Origin: JAFGGG01 sp964634205
GTDB taxonomy: Bacteria > Spirochaetota > Spirochaetia > SZUA-6 > RPPD01
Reading direction: 5' to 3'
Assembly: GCA_964634205.1 (NCBI GenBank)
Contig: CAZWKE010000014.1
Span: 6,634-70,633 of the forward strand
Length of the DNA: 64,000 bases
Every line of letters begins with the position of its first letter. The stretch's first letter is position 1. Under the pieces are notes generated by a model, which was not told the origin of the DNA, made no database searches, and was given only the letters and a program-made list of their open reading frames with translations. The translations under genes and the position numbers were made by a program. Of the stretch, positions 53,011 through 61,993 are shown one piece after another.

Positions 53011-53110
53011 NNNNNNNNNNNNNNNNNNNNNNNNNNNNNNNNNNNNNNNNNNNNNNNNNNNNNNNNNNNNNNNNNNNNNNNNNNNNNNNNNNNNNNNNNN
53101 NNNNNNNNNN
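53011..53110. other. Scaffold gap (100 N)
   Basis: Exactly 100 ambiguous bases. The sensor kinase runs in from the left and a minus-strand serine hydrolase from the right, so both genes lose their 3' ends here. Confidence 0.98.
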
Positions 53111-53731
53111 GTCCGGAGCGGGCTTCCAGTCAAAATCCGTGATTCCAAGGGGAGCAAAAAGGTATTTTTCGGCAAACTTCCGTGTGTTCATCCCGGTAGC
53201 GCGGGTCAACAATACTGACAATACATGCGCGCCGCCGGAATTGTAGTTGAATACCGCACCGGGTTTTTCCGCAAGTGGTCGGCTCAGCACATATTCGGCG
53301 CAATCGCTTCTTGTCATCATTTCCGCCTGGTCTTCTCCGTCGTCCCACTGTAGGCCCGAGCTCATGGTGAGGAGATGCCGGATGGTTATATCCTGCTTCT
53401 TGGTTTCCTCTCGCAGAAAAGTAAATTCCGGGAAAAACCCGCCTATTTTTTGATCGATATCTTTTATAACACCATTATCCACGGCAATACCGACCAAGGC
53501 GGAGATAATGCTTTTGGTTACCGAGGCCGCCAGTGTTCTGTCTTCCCGGCTGAAGGGATGAAAATAGGTTTCCAGTACGATGTTGTCATTACGGGAAACA
53601 AGCACACTCCTGATAGTTATGTTGCTTTTTTGGATATAACTGATCAGGTCCCCGAGTGTAACGGAATCCATACTCTGATCTTCCGGAGATGAATACATTA
53701 TGACGTTGCCCGGTGAAATCCCGGTGCTCAT
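53111..53731 (-). CDS. Beta-lactamase-type serine hydrolase (3' end in gap)
   Basis: 207 N-terminal residues of a class C beta-lactamase or esterase-like enzyme. The nucleophile motif SxxK is in AASVTKSIIS, and NYNSGGAHVL is the second motif region, of the type found in the 6-aminohexanoate-dimer-hydrolase-like branch. No signal peptide is evident, so it is probably cytoplasmic. The C-terminal third with the HxG-like motif is in the gap. True antibiotic resistance is unlikely to be inferred from this; relatives cleave esters, peptides or amides. Good AAAGGA site. Confidence 0.8.
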
Positions 53732-53837
53732 GTGTGTGATTCCTTTCTGATTGTTTTCAAGCAGTATACCCGGATGACCCCTGCGATTCCAGGTAAATTT
53801 CGCTTAGTCATCACGCGTGGTAATATAATTTAAAATA

Positions 53838-54431
53838 TCAGACTGATTTCAGGGTAAATGTTTTTACCACAGCCATGAACTTTCTAACCGTTGTTTTGGC
53901 GTCTGTTTCTCTCAATCGCAGACTATCTTTTAGTACCAGGACAAAGTTGTCTTCAATAAACGGAAGTACATTGTGTTCGACATCCGGATCGAATACTTCA
54001 TAAAGAATACACAGGTCTCCTTTTACAGGGAATTCAATCGTAAAAGAATCATGACAGTCAAAGTGTTTTTTGGGAACAATGATCCGATAATTATAATCCT
54101 TGGTAAAAAAAGTATCACACTCATCGAATCTGAAAGGCATATAACTGGTTGATCCGGTGGGCCGCAGCGCGGGTTCTTCATATTTTCTGGGATAATTTGC
54201 AGGTTCTATCAGGGTGTACATCTTTTTCCCCTGGGCTTGAAATTTAACGCCATTACTTAGGGGGAGTATGCTTTTCAGACCGCTGAAGTTTACCATCTCG
54301 AGACGGAACGGGTCGAGTTTTTTCTGTACGTCCTCGATATCTGGTGTATTAACGGAAAGAATATACCCTTCGTTTATTTCCGACATTAATCCCTTTCTAT
54401 ATGCTTCCTCAAAAAAAACCGCTTTTGTCAT
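53838..54431 (-). CDS. Unknown cytoplasmic protein (197 aa)
   Basis: Not recognised. The ATG at 54431 is preferred over a TTG one codon earlier since AAGGAGG is eight bases away. No signal peptide or helix. The N-terminal 30 residues look like a regulatory region and the rest is mixed alpha/beta with several aromatic residues (YMPFRFDECDTFF, then FTIEFPVKGDLCILYEVF). It stands alone, divergent from a histidine kinase gene whose start lies 165 bp away. Confidence 0.7.
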   Translation of the reverse strand: MTKAVFFEEAYRKGLMSEINEGYILSVNTPDIEDVQKKLDPFRLEMVNFSGLKSILPLSNGVKFQAQGKKMYTLIEPANYPRKYEEPALRPTGSTSYMPFRFDECDTFFTKDYNYRIIVPKKHFDCHDSFTIEFPVKGDLCILYEVFDPDVEHNVLPFIEDNFVLVLKDSLRLRETDAKTTVRKFMAVVKTFTLKSV

Positions 54432-54596
54432 CAAGTGACCTCCTTCGTCCGTGAACCGGGAATGTTTTTTAGCTGTATTTTTAACTATATGGATTCACGT
54501 TTAAAAATCAAATTTTCTGTGGAAATCGGGGCAATTAACTTTAATAATAATCTTGCTAAAAAAAAATAATCATGCGAAAATTAATACTATACGGCG

Positions 54597-55814
54597 ATGA
54601 ACAACTCAGCAATGGAACAAGAAAAGCACAAATTTATCAATATGATTTTAAAGATCATATGTATTGTCGGTTTTATTGCGTATATCCCCAGCATGTACCT
54701 TTCTTTGGCTGAAAAGGTGTGGATTATTGCGATTATCGATACGCTGTTCTATTTTTATGTGGTTGCCGTCACCTTTATCAAAAAAATCGGTATGAAAATT
54801 AAAATGCTGAGTCTGACCGTTCTGGCATACCTGCTTGGTGTGTTATTACTGATATTTACCGGCCCTTTCGGCGCGGGGATCATCTACCTGTTTGCTTTTA
54901 TTTTTCTTGTTGCGCTCTTTTACACCCCCAAGATCACCTTATGGGCCAACGTATTGGTAATTGTAACCTTTATCGCTTTTGGTTTGTTAAACAGTCTTGA
55001 GCTGCTCCCGTGGCAACAGGGGTTGGCCTCGGTACTCGTCATCCTGGTTAATTTTGTGCTTGTGGCATTTATTCTTTCACAAGGAATTTCATTTTTAATG
55101 AAGGGATTAAATACCTATATTACCGGCCAGGCAAGGCTGCAGGAGCAGTTGAAGAAAGAGATAAAGCAAAAACAGGCCCAGACTCGGCGGGCTGAGGAAT
55201 CCCTGGCCACACAAACGCACCTTGTTACGGAGATGCATCATCGTGTGAAGAATAACCTCCAGGTTATATCGAGCCTGATCAACCTCCATCTAAGCAGGCA
55301 GAGCGGCGATGATGGAAGGCTGGAAGCGCTGAAGGAACGGGTTGCCGCTATATCACGGGTCCATTGGCTGCTTTATACCGATAACCGGATTGCGTCAATG
55401 GATTTAAACCGCATGCTGAACCACATTTTGGACAACCTCTTTGTCACCCTCCATACCGGGAATATCAGCTTTATCAAGCGGGTAGCGGTAGAGAATACCC
55501 AGATCGCTTCGGACAAGGCAACCTTGATCTCTCTTGTTTTAAATGAAATACTGACCAACTCGGTGAAGCATGCCTTCCCGGGAGGGCGTCCGGGCGAGGT
55601 TGTGGTTGAGATTTCACAGGTGCATAACCCGGACCGCAAAGGTATAACCATCATCGCCTCGGATAACGGGAGAGGGTTTAAACCTGCGGAATGGGAAAAA
55701 AAGAACAATTTCGGTATGGAAATACTTACTACTCTTTTTAAACAACTGAAAGCGACTTACACGGTCGAGAGCTCTCATGGTGTCCGCTATAAGATCCATA
55801 TCCCGTTGGAATAA
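54597..55814 (+). CDS. Membrane histidine kinase of the HisKA_2 type
   Basis: 405 aa. Six or more hydrophobic helices fill residues 15-175, then a coiled coil, then a HisKA_2 dimerisation domain with the phospho-acceptor region EMHHRVKNNLQVISSLINLHL and an HATPase_c_2 domain (LVLNEILTNSVKHAF, then DNGRGF and FGMEIL). Such kinases respond to membrane-embedded or intracellular cues and often lack a paired regulator nearby, as here. No ribosome site precedes the ATG and TACTAT lies six bases upstream, another possible leaderless start, though without a -35 match. Confidence 0.87.
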   Translation: MNNSAMEQEKHKFINMILKIICIVGFIAYIPSMYLSLAEKVWIIAIIDTLFYFYVVAVTFIKKIGMKIKMLSLTVLAYLLGVLLLIFTGPFGAGIIYLFAFIFLVALFYTPKITLWANVLVIVTFIAFGLLNSLELLPWQQGLASVLVILVNFVLVAFILSQGISFLMKGLNTYITGQARLQEQLKKEIKQKQAQTRRAEESLATQTHLVTEMHHRVKNNLQVISSLINLHLSRQSGDDGRLEALKERVAAISRVHWLLYTDNRIASMDLNRMLNHILDNLFVTLHTGNISFIKRVAVENTQIASDKATLISLVLNEILTNSVKHAFPGGRPGEVVVEISQVHNPDRKGITIIASDNGRGFKPAEWEKKNNFGMEILTTLFKQLKATYTVESSHGVRYKIHIPLE

Positions 55815-55826
55815 TCACCCGGATTG

Positions 55827-55877
55827 TCCGGACCCGGTCGGCGGGGTCCCCTCGTTCCCGGGGCCCACCGGGCCGGA
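55827..55877 (+). terminator. Long GC-rich hairpin after the histidine kinase gene
   Basis: TCCGG-A-CCCGGT (55827-55838) pairs with ACCGGG-CCGGA (55867-55877), 11 pairs and one bulged base, with more pairing inside. It is followed by AT-rich sequence but no clear T-run; a terminator or mRNA-end structure. Confidence 0.5.
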
Positions 55878-55990
55878 TAAAATAATTGAGAATAATACTT
55901 TCCAAAAATGAAAAAAAGGAGTATTGTGTGGAGATAAATAATGTTAATAAATTAGCATTAGAGAGAAATCAGTCAACGGAGGAGGATTTG

Positions 55991-56962
55991 ATGAAAACCA
56001 ACCGGTTCGTTTCATTATACTTATTATGTGTATTATTTCTGCTTACTTGGAGCTGTGGGCAGGATTCACTGGTAGTGGAAAGCAGTCGCGACGGGCACCT
56101 GGATTTGCTGACGATACAATCAAAGGTTCTGGGTGAAGAAAAGGATATCTATGTTTTCCTTCCCCCCGGTTATGATGCATCCGGCCAAAAGTATTCGGTA
56201 ATTTACTATTTACACGGGCACGCGGCGGATGCAACCGAACTTCTTGGTTTTGAGAGATCGATTTTCAGTGTGATGCAGCAGGGAAAGGTAAAAAAATTTA
56301 TCCTGGTCGCGGTAAACGGGGACAACAGGCTGGGCGGGACTTTTTATGTGAACTCAACCAAAGGGGGCATGTGGGAGGACCATTTCATTCAGGAGCTTGT
56401 CCCCTTAATTGATAAACGCTACCGTACGGTGGCTTCCGCGCAAGGACGGGGGCTTATGGGCTTTTCCATGGGAGGATTCGGGGTTTTAAGATTGGGACTT
56501 GCCTATCCGGATCTTTTTGGGGCGGTATGGGCCCTCTGTCCCGGTGTCTTTGTTCCGGAAAAGGGGTTGCGGGATGCCATGACAACCTGGAAACGTTTTG
56601 GCGGGAGTTTTCTGGACAGTTACGCGGCTGCCTTCAGCAAGGAAGCGAAAATTCCGTCGCTCGACGGTTCGGCAGAGGACGCTGCCGTAGCGGCCGAATG
56701 GGAAGCGGGCTTCGGCGGCTGGGAAAAGCGTATTGCCGATTATAAAAACAAGCAGAGTACCCTGCGGGCGATCCGAATCATTTTCGGTGAGAATGATATG
56801 TACGGCTGGATTACCGATGGTTCCAAATACCTGGCGGAATATATGGGGACGCAGGGGCTGCCCGCGGAGATTTACAGCTACCCGATCGGCCATAGAATCG
56901 GAGCAGGAACCGTTGTGGATGATGCCATGCCCTTTTTTGGGAAGAACCTGCCGGCGGAATGA
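55991..56962 (+). CDS. Esterase-family lipoprotein (esterase D / feruloyl-esterase-like)
   Basis: 323 aa from the ATG at 55991, which has GGAGGA upstream; the frame is open for another 35 codons, without a ribosome site. The signal peptide ends in LTWSC. The alpha/beta hydrolase core shows FLPPGYDASGQKYSVIYYLHGHAAD (oxyanion region), nucleophile Ser in GFSMGGFG, and a C-terminal His in YPIGHRIG. Enzymes of this group remove ester side groups or S-formylglutathione; with a lipoprotein anchor, a plant cell-wall ester (feruloyl or acetyl) is plausible, matching GH16 and GH30. Convergent with the HdeD-like gene. Confidence 0.83.
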   Translation: MKTNRFVSLYLLCVLFLLTWSCGQDSLVVESSRDGHLDLLTIQSKVLGEEKDIYVFLPPGYDASGQKYSVIYYLHGHAADATELLGFERSIFSVMQQGKVKKFILVAVNGDNRLGGTFYVNSTKGGMWEDHFIQELVPLIDKRYRTVASAQGRGLMGFSMGGFGVLRLGLAYPDLFGAVWALCPGVFVPEKGLRDAMTTWKRFGGSFLDSYAAAFSKEAKIPSLDGSAEDAAVAAEWEAGFGGWEKRIADYKNKQSTLRAIRIIFGENDMYGWITDGSKYLAEYMGTQGLPAEIYSYPIGHRIGAGTVVDDAMPFFGKNLPAE

Positions 56963-56968
56963 TGTGGG

Positions 56969-57532
56969 CTAGAGCAGTTCGTTGTTTTTAAACAGCCTGG
57001 AAATACGCAGGGGATAGATAATGTAACCCAGGCCCCATAGAATAGCACCTAAGCCAAGGAACCATGCCAGGGCCACGGTCGCCGATTCCGGGTGAATGAG
57101 CAACCACAATAATAGACAAAAACCGAATACAATAGAGATACAACTGAATAGTAGTATATAGCGCCGGTTGGTGAGGATTTCTTTGTAACTCCCGGTAATA
57201 AGAATTTCAAAGATACCGACATAAATAAACCAACCGGCCAGAAAATAGAGAAGCATCACCGCGGAAATATCCGGAATCACCAGAATTGCAATACCGGCTG
57301 CAATCCCGATGCTGCTGCGAAAGATACGGAGCCATTTTTGCGGTGTGGTGTGGGGAAAACGGATAATGTTGATTATATGAAATATCCCATCTACTATCAA
57401 AAAGCTTGCCAGAAGAAATAAAAATATCATGAGTGATATCTGGGGAATAACCAATAAAAGAATCCCGAATACTATGGCTAAAATCGCATTATAAATATAG
57501 AAATGAAAAAACGGTTTGAAAGTATTATTCAT
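56969..57532 (-). CDS. HdeD-family membrane protein (DUF308)
   Basis: 187 aa, six membrane helices in three pairs: GILLLVIPQISLMIFLFLLASFLIVDGIFHI is the DUF308 repeat, followed by two similar pairs. HdeD proteins are linked to acid stress in enterics; the role elsewhere is unknown. The nearest possible ribosome site (GATAGGAT) is weak. Its stop lies six bases from the esterase stop. Confidence 0.85.
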   Translation of the reverse strand: MNNTFKPFFHFYIYNAILAIVFGILLLVIPQISLMIFLFLLASFLIVDGIFHIINIIRFPHTTPQKWLRIFRSSIGIAAGIAILVIPDISAVMLLYFLAGWFIYVGIFEILITGSYKEILTNRRYILLFSCISIVFGFCLLLWLLIHPESATVALAWFLGLGAILWGLGYIIYPLRISRLFKNNELL

Positions 57533-57728
57533 TTTTTATCCTATCTTCTTTTGTATATTATTCTTATTATATACCTTACGGTCTGAATCTTGTATGATAT
57601 GTTTCCTTTTTTTATTGATGTCTTTCCCTCAAGCTCAGTCAGGTGGAGGACGTATTAAAATTACTTTTCTTCATGTTGGTAATTCGATATAATAATCAGA
57701 GTGAAAATAGGCGAGGGCTGAAAGACTC

Positions 57729-58454
57729 ATGCAAGCAGGACAAACCTATTATCAGTTATTAAGTGTAACTGAAAATGCCTCATCACGGGAAATTAAAACC
57801 GCTTTCAGGAAACTGGCCCTGCAGTATCATCCTGATAAAAATAAAAACTCACCCGAATCCGCAAGCTACTTTAAAGTACTGCTTAACGCTTATGAAATTC
57901 TAACGGATAAACAGAAACGGAATCAGTATGATGCGTATTTGCGATCGCGTCGCGGGCAGGAAACTCAAAGGCGTGCCGGGACTACGGACTCCGGTCCGGA
58001 ACCGGAAAACACCCTACAATCTATCTATAACCAAATAAATATGTTGCTTTGGGATGTTGAAGACTTTCTGCGGGAACTTGACCCGGTGCTTTTATTTAAA
58101 GAATATACCGGTACTCCGTTATGGCTGTATGTGGAAAAGCTTTTAATCTATATCGATAAATGGATTTTTAATCCGAAAGGATTTGAGGAGCCTTTGTTTT
58201 CAATTAAATCCCACACAAAACTGGCGTTCCTGAATTATTTTTATCATATCCGTGTCGGGATTGATAAATATTTTAAGGACCTCTCCTTTGATGATCTTGT
58301 ACGGCTTTTACCGGAATATAATATCATGAAGATCGATGTGCTGCTGGAGGTATGTAAACACACCACCTTCTATCTGGCGAATTTAAAACTGCTGTTATCC
58401 GGAGAGATTGTTCTTTTTCCGGATTACCCCTACGGCGAATCAGGCCTCGTATGA
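57729..58454 (+). CDS. J-domain protein with unknown C-terminal domain
   Basis: 241 aa. Residues 6-75 are a J domain with the HPD triad at 34-36 (LQYHPDKNKN) and FKVLLNAYEILTDKQKRNQYD, which should stimulate a DnaK partner. There is no Gly/Phe-rich region, zinc finger or DnaJ C-terminal domain; residues 95-241 form a helical domain rich in aromatic and leucine residues (LLWDVEDFLRELDPVLLFKEY) that I cannot place. It is therefore a specialised co-chaperone, not the housekeeping DnaJ. Its 3' end overlaps the opposing membrane protein gene by 15 bp. Confidence 0.85.
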   Translation: MQAGQTYYQLLSVTENASSREIKTAFRKLALQYHPDKNKNSPESASYFKVLLNAYEILTDKQKRNQYDAYLRSRRGQETQRRAGTTDSGPEPENTLQSIYNQINMLLWDVEDFLRELDPVLLFKEYTGTPLWLYVEKLLIYIDKWIFNPKGFEEPLFSIKSHTKLAFLNYFYHIRVGIDKYFKDLSFDDLVRLLPEYNIMKIDVLLEVCKHTTFYLANLKLLLSGEIVLFPDYPYGESGLV

Positions 58455-58865
58455 TTTTACGTTAATCCATAAACACGAAGCGATAATCAACTCGCAGCTT
58501 AAAACCAGCAGCCATGTGCCGAATGTCGGTTTAAACCAGATCCCGCTGTTCGTCAGGGCAAAACCCCAGACGATTTTTGTCAGAAAAATCCGGGCCGCCC
58601 AAAAGATCAGGATGATCAAACTCATGGTATGTTTCACCTTTTTGGTGAAAAAGGTGAAAAGACTGGCCAGGATGAATGCTCCACAGGCAATTTCCACGAT
58701 TCCAAACATAACTTCCAGGTACAGATACTGATTGTTAAGCGAAAAAACGCTTTCCTCTACCGTCGGTAAAACACCCATGAGGCCGATTAATACAAAGAAA
58801 ATGCCTATACTGATTTTTAAGGCCAGGGTCGGTGTCAGTTTTTGAGATGCGGTCTTTTTTTTCAC
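58440..58865 (-). CDS. Four-helix membrane protein of unknown function
   Basis: 141 aa from the GTG at 58865: AAGGAGG lies eight bases before it, inside the longer alternative ORF whose ATG at 58895 has no ribosome site. Helices at about 15-36, 47-71, 79-101 and 116-136. Not recognised. It overlaps the 3' end of the J-domain gene by 15 bp in opposite orientation. Confidence 0.7.
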   Translation of the reverse strand: MKKKTASQKLTPTLALKISIGIFFVLIGLMGVLPTVEESVFSLNNQYLYLEVMFGIVEIACGAFILASLFTFFTKKVKHTMSLIILIFWAARIFLTKIVWGFALTNSGIWFKPTFGTWLLVLSCELIIASCLWINVKSYEA

Positions 58866-58947
58866 GCAGTGTTCCTCCTTATTATTATCCTGCATCAGAG
58901 TTTATAAGGAAAAACTCCGCGTGTAAAGCAAAATAAATTTAACCCAG

Positions 58948-58975
58948 TGATTCTAAATGTTTACATTTAGAATTG
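58948..58975. repeat. Palindrome centred on TGTTTACA (copy 2)
   Basis: ATTCTAAATGT (58950-58960) and ACATTTAGAAT (58963-58973) form an 11-bp stem around the central TT, with G-T pairs beyond. It matches the copy at 34048-34075 across the core, and one arm position differs in both arms, so pairing is kept. Confidence 0.55.
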
Positions 58976-59003
58976 ATGAATTTAACCGGAATGAACGTGT
59001 ATC

Positions 59004-59606
59004 TTACTTCCCCAGGGCCTTCAGGCGCTTGGCGGCGACCCCGGCATAATAGCTTATGGCGGAGTCCGATGAGCCGGTATACCGGGCGGCACGGGAAAAC
59101 CAGTCTTTGGCTTTGTCATTATCTCCCAGTTCGGCGTATGTTTCACCCGCATTATAGCTGAGGTATACGCGGTACCAGTCTTTGTTTTTTCCCTGCGTTC
59201 CGGCCAGACCATAGAGATCACCGAATATTTTGGCCGCTTTTTCCAGTTCTCCGCCGCTTTTGTAACAATGGGCCAGGTAAACGGGAAAGAGATTCAGGCG
59301 CTGACTGGCGATGGCCCAGACTTTGAAGGCCTGTTTCCAGGTACGCTTTGTGCCGGTATCCATACCATACTGCTTGCCCACGTAATCGCGTACATCATTT
59401 TCGGTTTGTAAGGTCGCAGGAACATCCACCCGGACCGAATCCCACCAGGAAGGAAGTTCAAAGGTGTAACCTGAAATGGTCATGGTCTTTGTTTCATCTC
59501 CACCGGCGGCAAAACCCGTGCCCGGTGTGGATTTACAGGTAAAGAGAAAAAGGCTTATGATACTGAGACTGAACACAATAAATATACCAATCTTGCTTTT
59601 AGACAT
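59004..59606 (-). CDS. Lipoprotein with TPR-like repeats
   Basis: 200 aa. The signal peptide ends in LFTC with Cys24 lipidated. The C-terminal half is helical with repeat character (LAHCYKSGGELEKAAKIFGDLYGLAG, then YNAGETYAELGDNDKAKDWFSRAA), resembling two TPRs. Not assigned to a family. It is preceded by GGAGG and stands between the palindrome and another envelope protein gene. Confidence 0.75.
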   Translation of the reverse strand: MSKSKIGIFIVFSLSIISLFLFTCKSTPGTGFAAGGDETKTMTISGYTFELPSWWDSVRVDVPATLQTENDVRDYVGKQYGMDTGTKRTWKQAFKVWAIASQRLNLFPVYLAHCYKSGGELEKAAKIFGDLYGLAGTQGKNKDWYRVYLSYNAGETYAELGDNDKAKDWFSRAARYTGSSDSAISYYAGVAAKRLKALGK

Positions 59607-59693
59607 TTTTACCTCCGAAACAATTAATCTATATATAGTATACTATACTTATCCTCCGCCGGTTTGGCAAAGGAAAATTGGGACCGGTTATAC

Positions 59694-60308
59694 TTATAAA
59701 CCCACTACCGTTTTGAAAGCAAAACCAAGGAAAACAAGCAGAGCCGCGCGTTCCCAGTTTTCGCCCAGGATCAGGATTCCGGCAGCACCTAATAAGATAA
59801 GGATTGTCCCGATAAATTGCAGGGTGTATTTATCAGAGACCATGGCCCCCAAGGTTTCCTGCAGGTCAATCCTGGCATCAAGATCACGCTTTTGGGCCAA
59901 CAGTTTATACGCTTCTTTACTTTTATGGTAAGTATTAAGCTTTTTCCTATACTCCTGCTCTCTTACCGTCTGATTGTATGTCTTTTGTGCGGTTTCGTAG
60001 TTCTCCTGCTCCTGTTTTACGAGGTTTTCATACTCCTGCAGCTGTTGTTCATATCTTTCCTTTTCGGCCGTATCGGCAGTTTCAGGCGGTTTGGCGGGCT
60101 TTGGTACCAGGTCGGAAAAATCAAACGGTTTGTCAACCGGGCTTATCCTGTATTTTTCATTCAATTCCTCGTCAAGCAGTGCCCGCTGTGCTTTTAAGGT
60201 ACTCAGCGCGGACCTGTTGTAATTCAGTAAAAAAACCGCGGTGGCAAACAATAAAATACCGGCGATAAACAGACTCCGCGCGCTGATAAGTAATATTTTA
60301 TTCCCCAT
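59694..60308 (-). CDS. Membrane-anchored coiled-coil protein
   Basis: 204 aa. Helix 1 (about 8-29), a long charged coiled coil rich in Glu, Gln and Lys (EKERYEQQLQEYENLVKQEQ, residues 80-140), then two helices at about 160-200. The coiled coil probably lies on the periplasmic side. Not recognised. GGGAGG precedes the ATG. Confidence 0.7.
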   Translation of the reverse strand: MGNKILLISARSLFIAGILLFATAVFLLNYNRSALSTLKAQRALLDEELNEKYRISPVDKPFDFSDLVPKPAKPPETADTAEKERYEQQLQEYENLVKQEQENYETAQKTYNQTVREQEYRKKLNTYHKSKEAYKLLAQKRDLDARIDLQETLGAMVSDKYTLQFIGTILILLGAAGILILGENWERAALLVFLGFAFKTVVGL

Positions 60309-60392
60309 GCTACCTCCCTTGATTTCCTATCTTTATCATTGGCAAAAAAAGCGGATTAATTTATCAAAAATTGTTTTATCGGAAAAAAACGG

Positions 60393-61226
60393 CTACAAAG
60401 CAAGTTTCAAGAAATCACGAACCTGTTTCCGCCAGAACAGGTCCCAGTCCTTGATCTGGTTTACGTGTCCGCCGTTTAAGACGACGAATTTCGCGCTTTT
60501 TGCCGCCCGGGCCAGGAGCTCGCCGTGGTGAAAGGGTATTATCGTATCGTCGGTGGCGTGAAGGATCAGGACCGGGCCGTCATACTCCCGCAGAACTTTT
60601 AGGCTGTCAAAATCGTCCAGTACCAAAAACGGCGGCAGTGCATTCTGCATGGCCATATCATAGAGAGAGGTGAATGTTGAGAGCAGTATCAACGCCTTCA
60701 AACCGCGGTGCCGGGCGAGCGTACACACGGCCGCACCGCCGAATGAATAGCCGAAGGCATAAATGTTTTTCGTATCCACCCGCGGCATGGTAACAAGGAT
60801 ATCGTAAGCCTTTACAAGAACAAAGGTTATACTTTCATACGAAGGATCTCCGCCGCTTCTGCCGTACCCGGGATACTCTACCAGGAGAACACCGACACCC
60901 ATTTCACGGAGGGCTTTGCAGCGTTCGGGCCAGGAATACATAATACCGCCATTGCCGTGTACCACGATTATTACCGGAAAACTGTCGTGGTAGGTGCCGT
61001 GATTCGGAGGGATGAACCATGACTCAACCTTGTACCCGTCATGTTCCAGCCATATTACCGACGTATCCTGCGGCGGATTGGCCGTCATTGTTCTATGAAA
61101 ACGGCGGCCGGGAAAATAAAACTCTCTTTGGGTAAAAAAGAAAAACGCGCAATACATAATATAGGCGGCGCATGAAAAGAGGATAATCAGAAATGCAATG
61201 CGTACTACTCGCCTGGCACCGATCAT
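60393..61226 (-). CDS. Membrane-anchored alpha/beta hydrolase
   Basis: 277 aa. One N-terminal helix (about 8-31) anchors the protein. Then a serine hydrolase fold: VVHGNGG (oxyanion hole), nucleophile Ser in YAFGYSFGGAAV, catalytic Asp in ILHATDDTIIPF, and His in LNGGHVNQIKDWD. It resembles BEM46-like and esterase-lipase proteins; substrate unknown. No typical ribosome site; GAGG is only one base from the ATG. Confidence 0.82.
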   Translation of the reverse strand: MIGARRVVRIAFLIILFSCAAYIMYCAFFFFTQREFYFPGRRFHRTMTANPPQDTSVIWLEHDGYKVESWFIPPNHGTYHDSFPVIIVVHGNGGIMYSWPERCKALREMGVGVLLVEYPGYGRSGGDPSYESITFVLVKAYDILVTMPRVDTKNIYAFGYSFGGAAVCTLARHRGLKALILLSTFTSLYDMAMQNALPPFLVLDDFDSLKVLREYDGPVLILHATDDTIIPFHHGELLARAAKSAKFVVLNGGHVNQIKDWDLFWRKQVRDFLKLAL

Positions 61227-61256
61227 ACCTCTTTATACACTATTTGTGTTATTTAT

Positions 61257-61928
61257 TCATCCGGTTTTTTTAATGCCCTTTATACATAATCCAAATAGAT
61301 TTTCCGTCACCATAAAATCTCTTAAGCCGCTTTGTTGTAAGCGTTCGATTATTTCGTGCTTCAAATACGCGGCGTGCAGGGAGGTTATTAGCCCTTGTTT
61401 CATGGATTTTTGTTTGACCATTCTTTTCATGATAAAGATGAGTAGGGGATTGATGTTTCGCTTTAAATCACCGATAAAGAATTTTCCATTCGGTTTTAAA
61501 ACCCGATAGATCTCATTGAAGGTTTGTACCGGATCAGCCCATTCATGAAGGGACCCCGCCGAAAAAACCGCGTCAAAACGGTTGTTTTCAAACGGAAATT
61601 TCTTTGTAGCGTCGGAAACGGTCGAGGTCACCCTGTGCGTCAGCTTATATTCCTTTGCGTTTTTCATTTCGATTTTTTTCATGTCCTCGCTTATTTCCAG
61701 CCAATGGAGATTTGTCTGTTCGGTTTTTTTCAACCATTCAAGGCCCAGATACCCCGGACCGGGCCCGATTTCCAGGGCAGTCCCCGCGATAATCCCGAAT
61801 TTAATGATGTCGTCGGTTTCGATCAGCCCCTTGTCGCGCATCATTTTCTGGAATCCGTCGAAATCAATTACTTCGGGCTCCCCGGTAATTCCGGTAAAGG
61901 TTTCCGGTATTCTTTCTTTTAGTTTCAT
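61257..61928 (-). CDS. Class I SAM-dependent methyltransferase
   Basis: 223 aa. SAM-binding motif LEIGPGPGYLGLEWL, motif II EISEDMKKIEM, and FDAVFSAGSLHEW with the family's acidic loop. The substrate is unknown, perhaps a small molecule; it resembles UbiE-type enzymes only loosely. It is preceded by AGGAGG and by the operator palindrome, and lies immediately downstream of a PadR-family regulator gene on the same strand. This pairing suggests that PadR controls this enzyme. Confidence 0.88.
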   Translation of the reverse strand: MKLKERIPETFTGITGEPEVIDFDGFQKMMRDKGLIETDDIIKFGIIAGTALEIGPGPGYLGLEWLKKTEQTNLHWLEISEDMKKIEMKNAKEYKLTHRVTSTVSDATKKFPFENNRFDAVFSAGSLHEWADPVQTFNEIYRVLKPNGKFFIGDLKRNINPLLIFIMKRMVKQKSMKQGLITSLHAAYLKHEIIERLQQSGLRDFMVTENLFGLCIKGIKKTG

Positions 61929-61956
61929 TTATTTCCTCCTAAAATATTAAATATAA

Positions 61957-61976
61957 AATATACAAGTTTGTATATA
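61957..61976. promoter_or_regulatory. PadR-type operator upstream of the methyltransferase gene
   Basis: TATACAA-GT-TTGTATA (61959-61974) with matching A/T ends, the same sequence as the operator before padR except for the two central bases. It sits 30 bp before the methyltransferase start. Confidence 0.65.
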
Positions 61977-61993
61977 ATCCTAATAAAAAATTC

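Noticed and set aside
52940..53246. Open frames that bridge the 53011-53110 N run in both directions
   Set aside because: The frames continue only because N codons are not stops; the two sides encode unrelated proteins on opposite strands.
58866..58895. ATG at 58895 as start of the four-helix membrane protein
   Set aside because: No ribosome site precedes it, while an AAGGAGG is placed correctly for the GTG at 58865.
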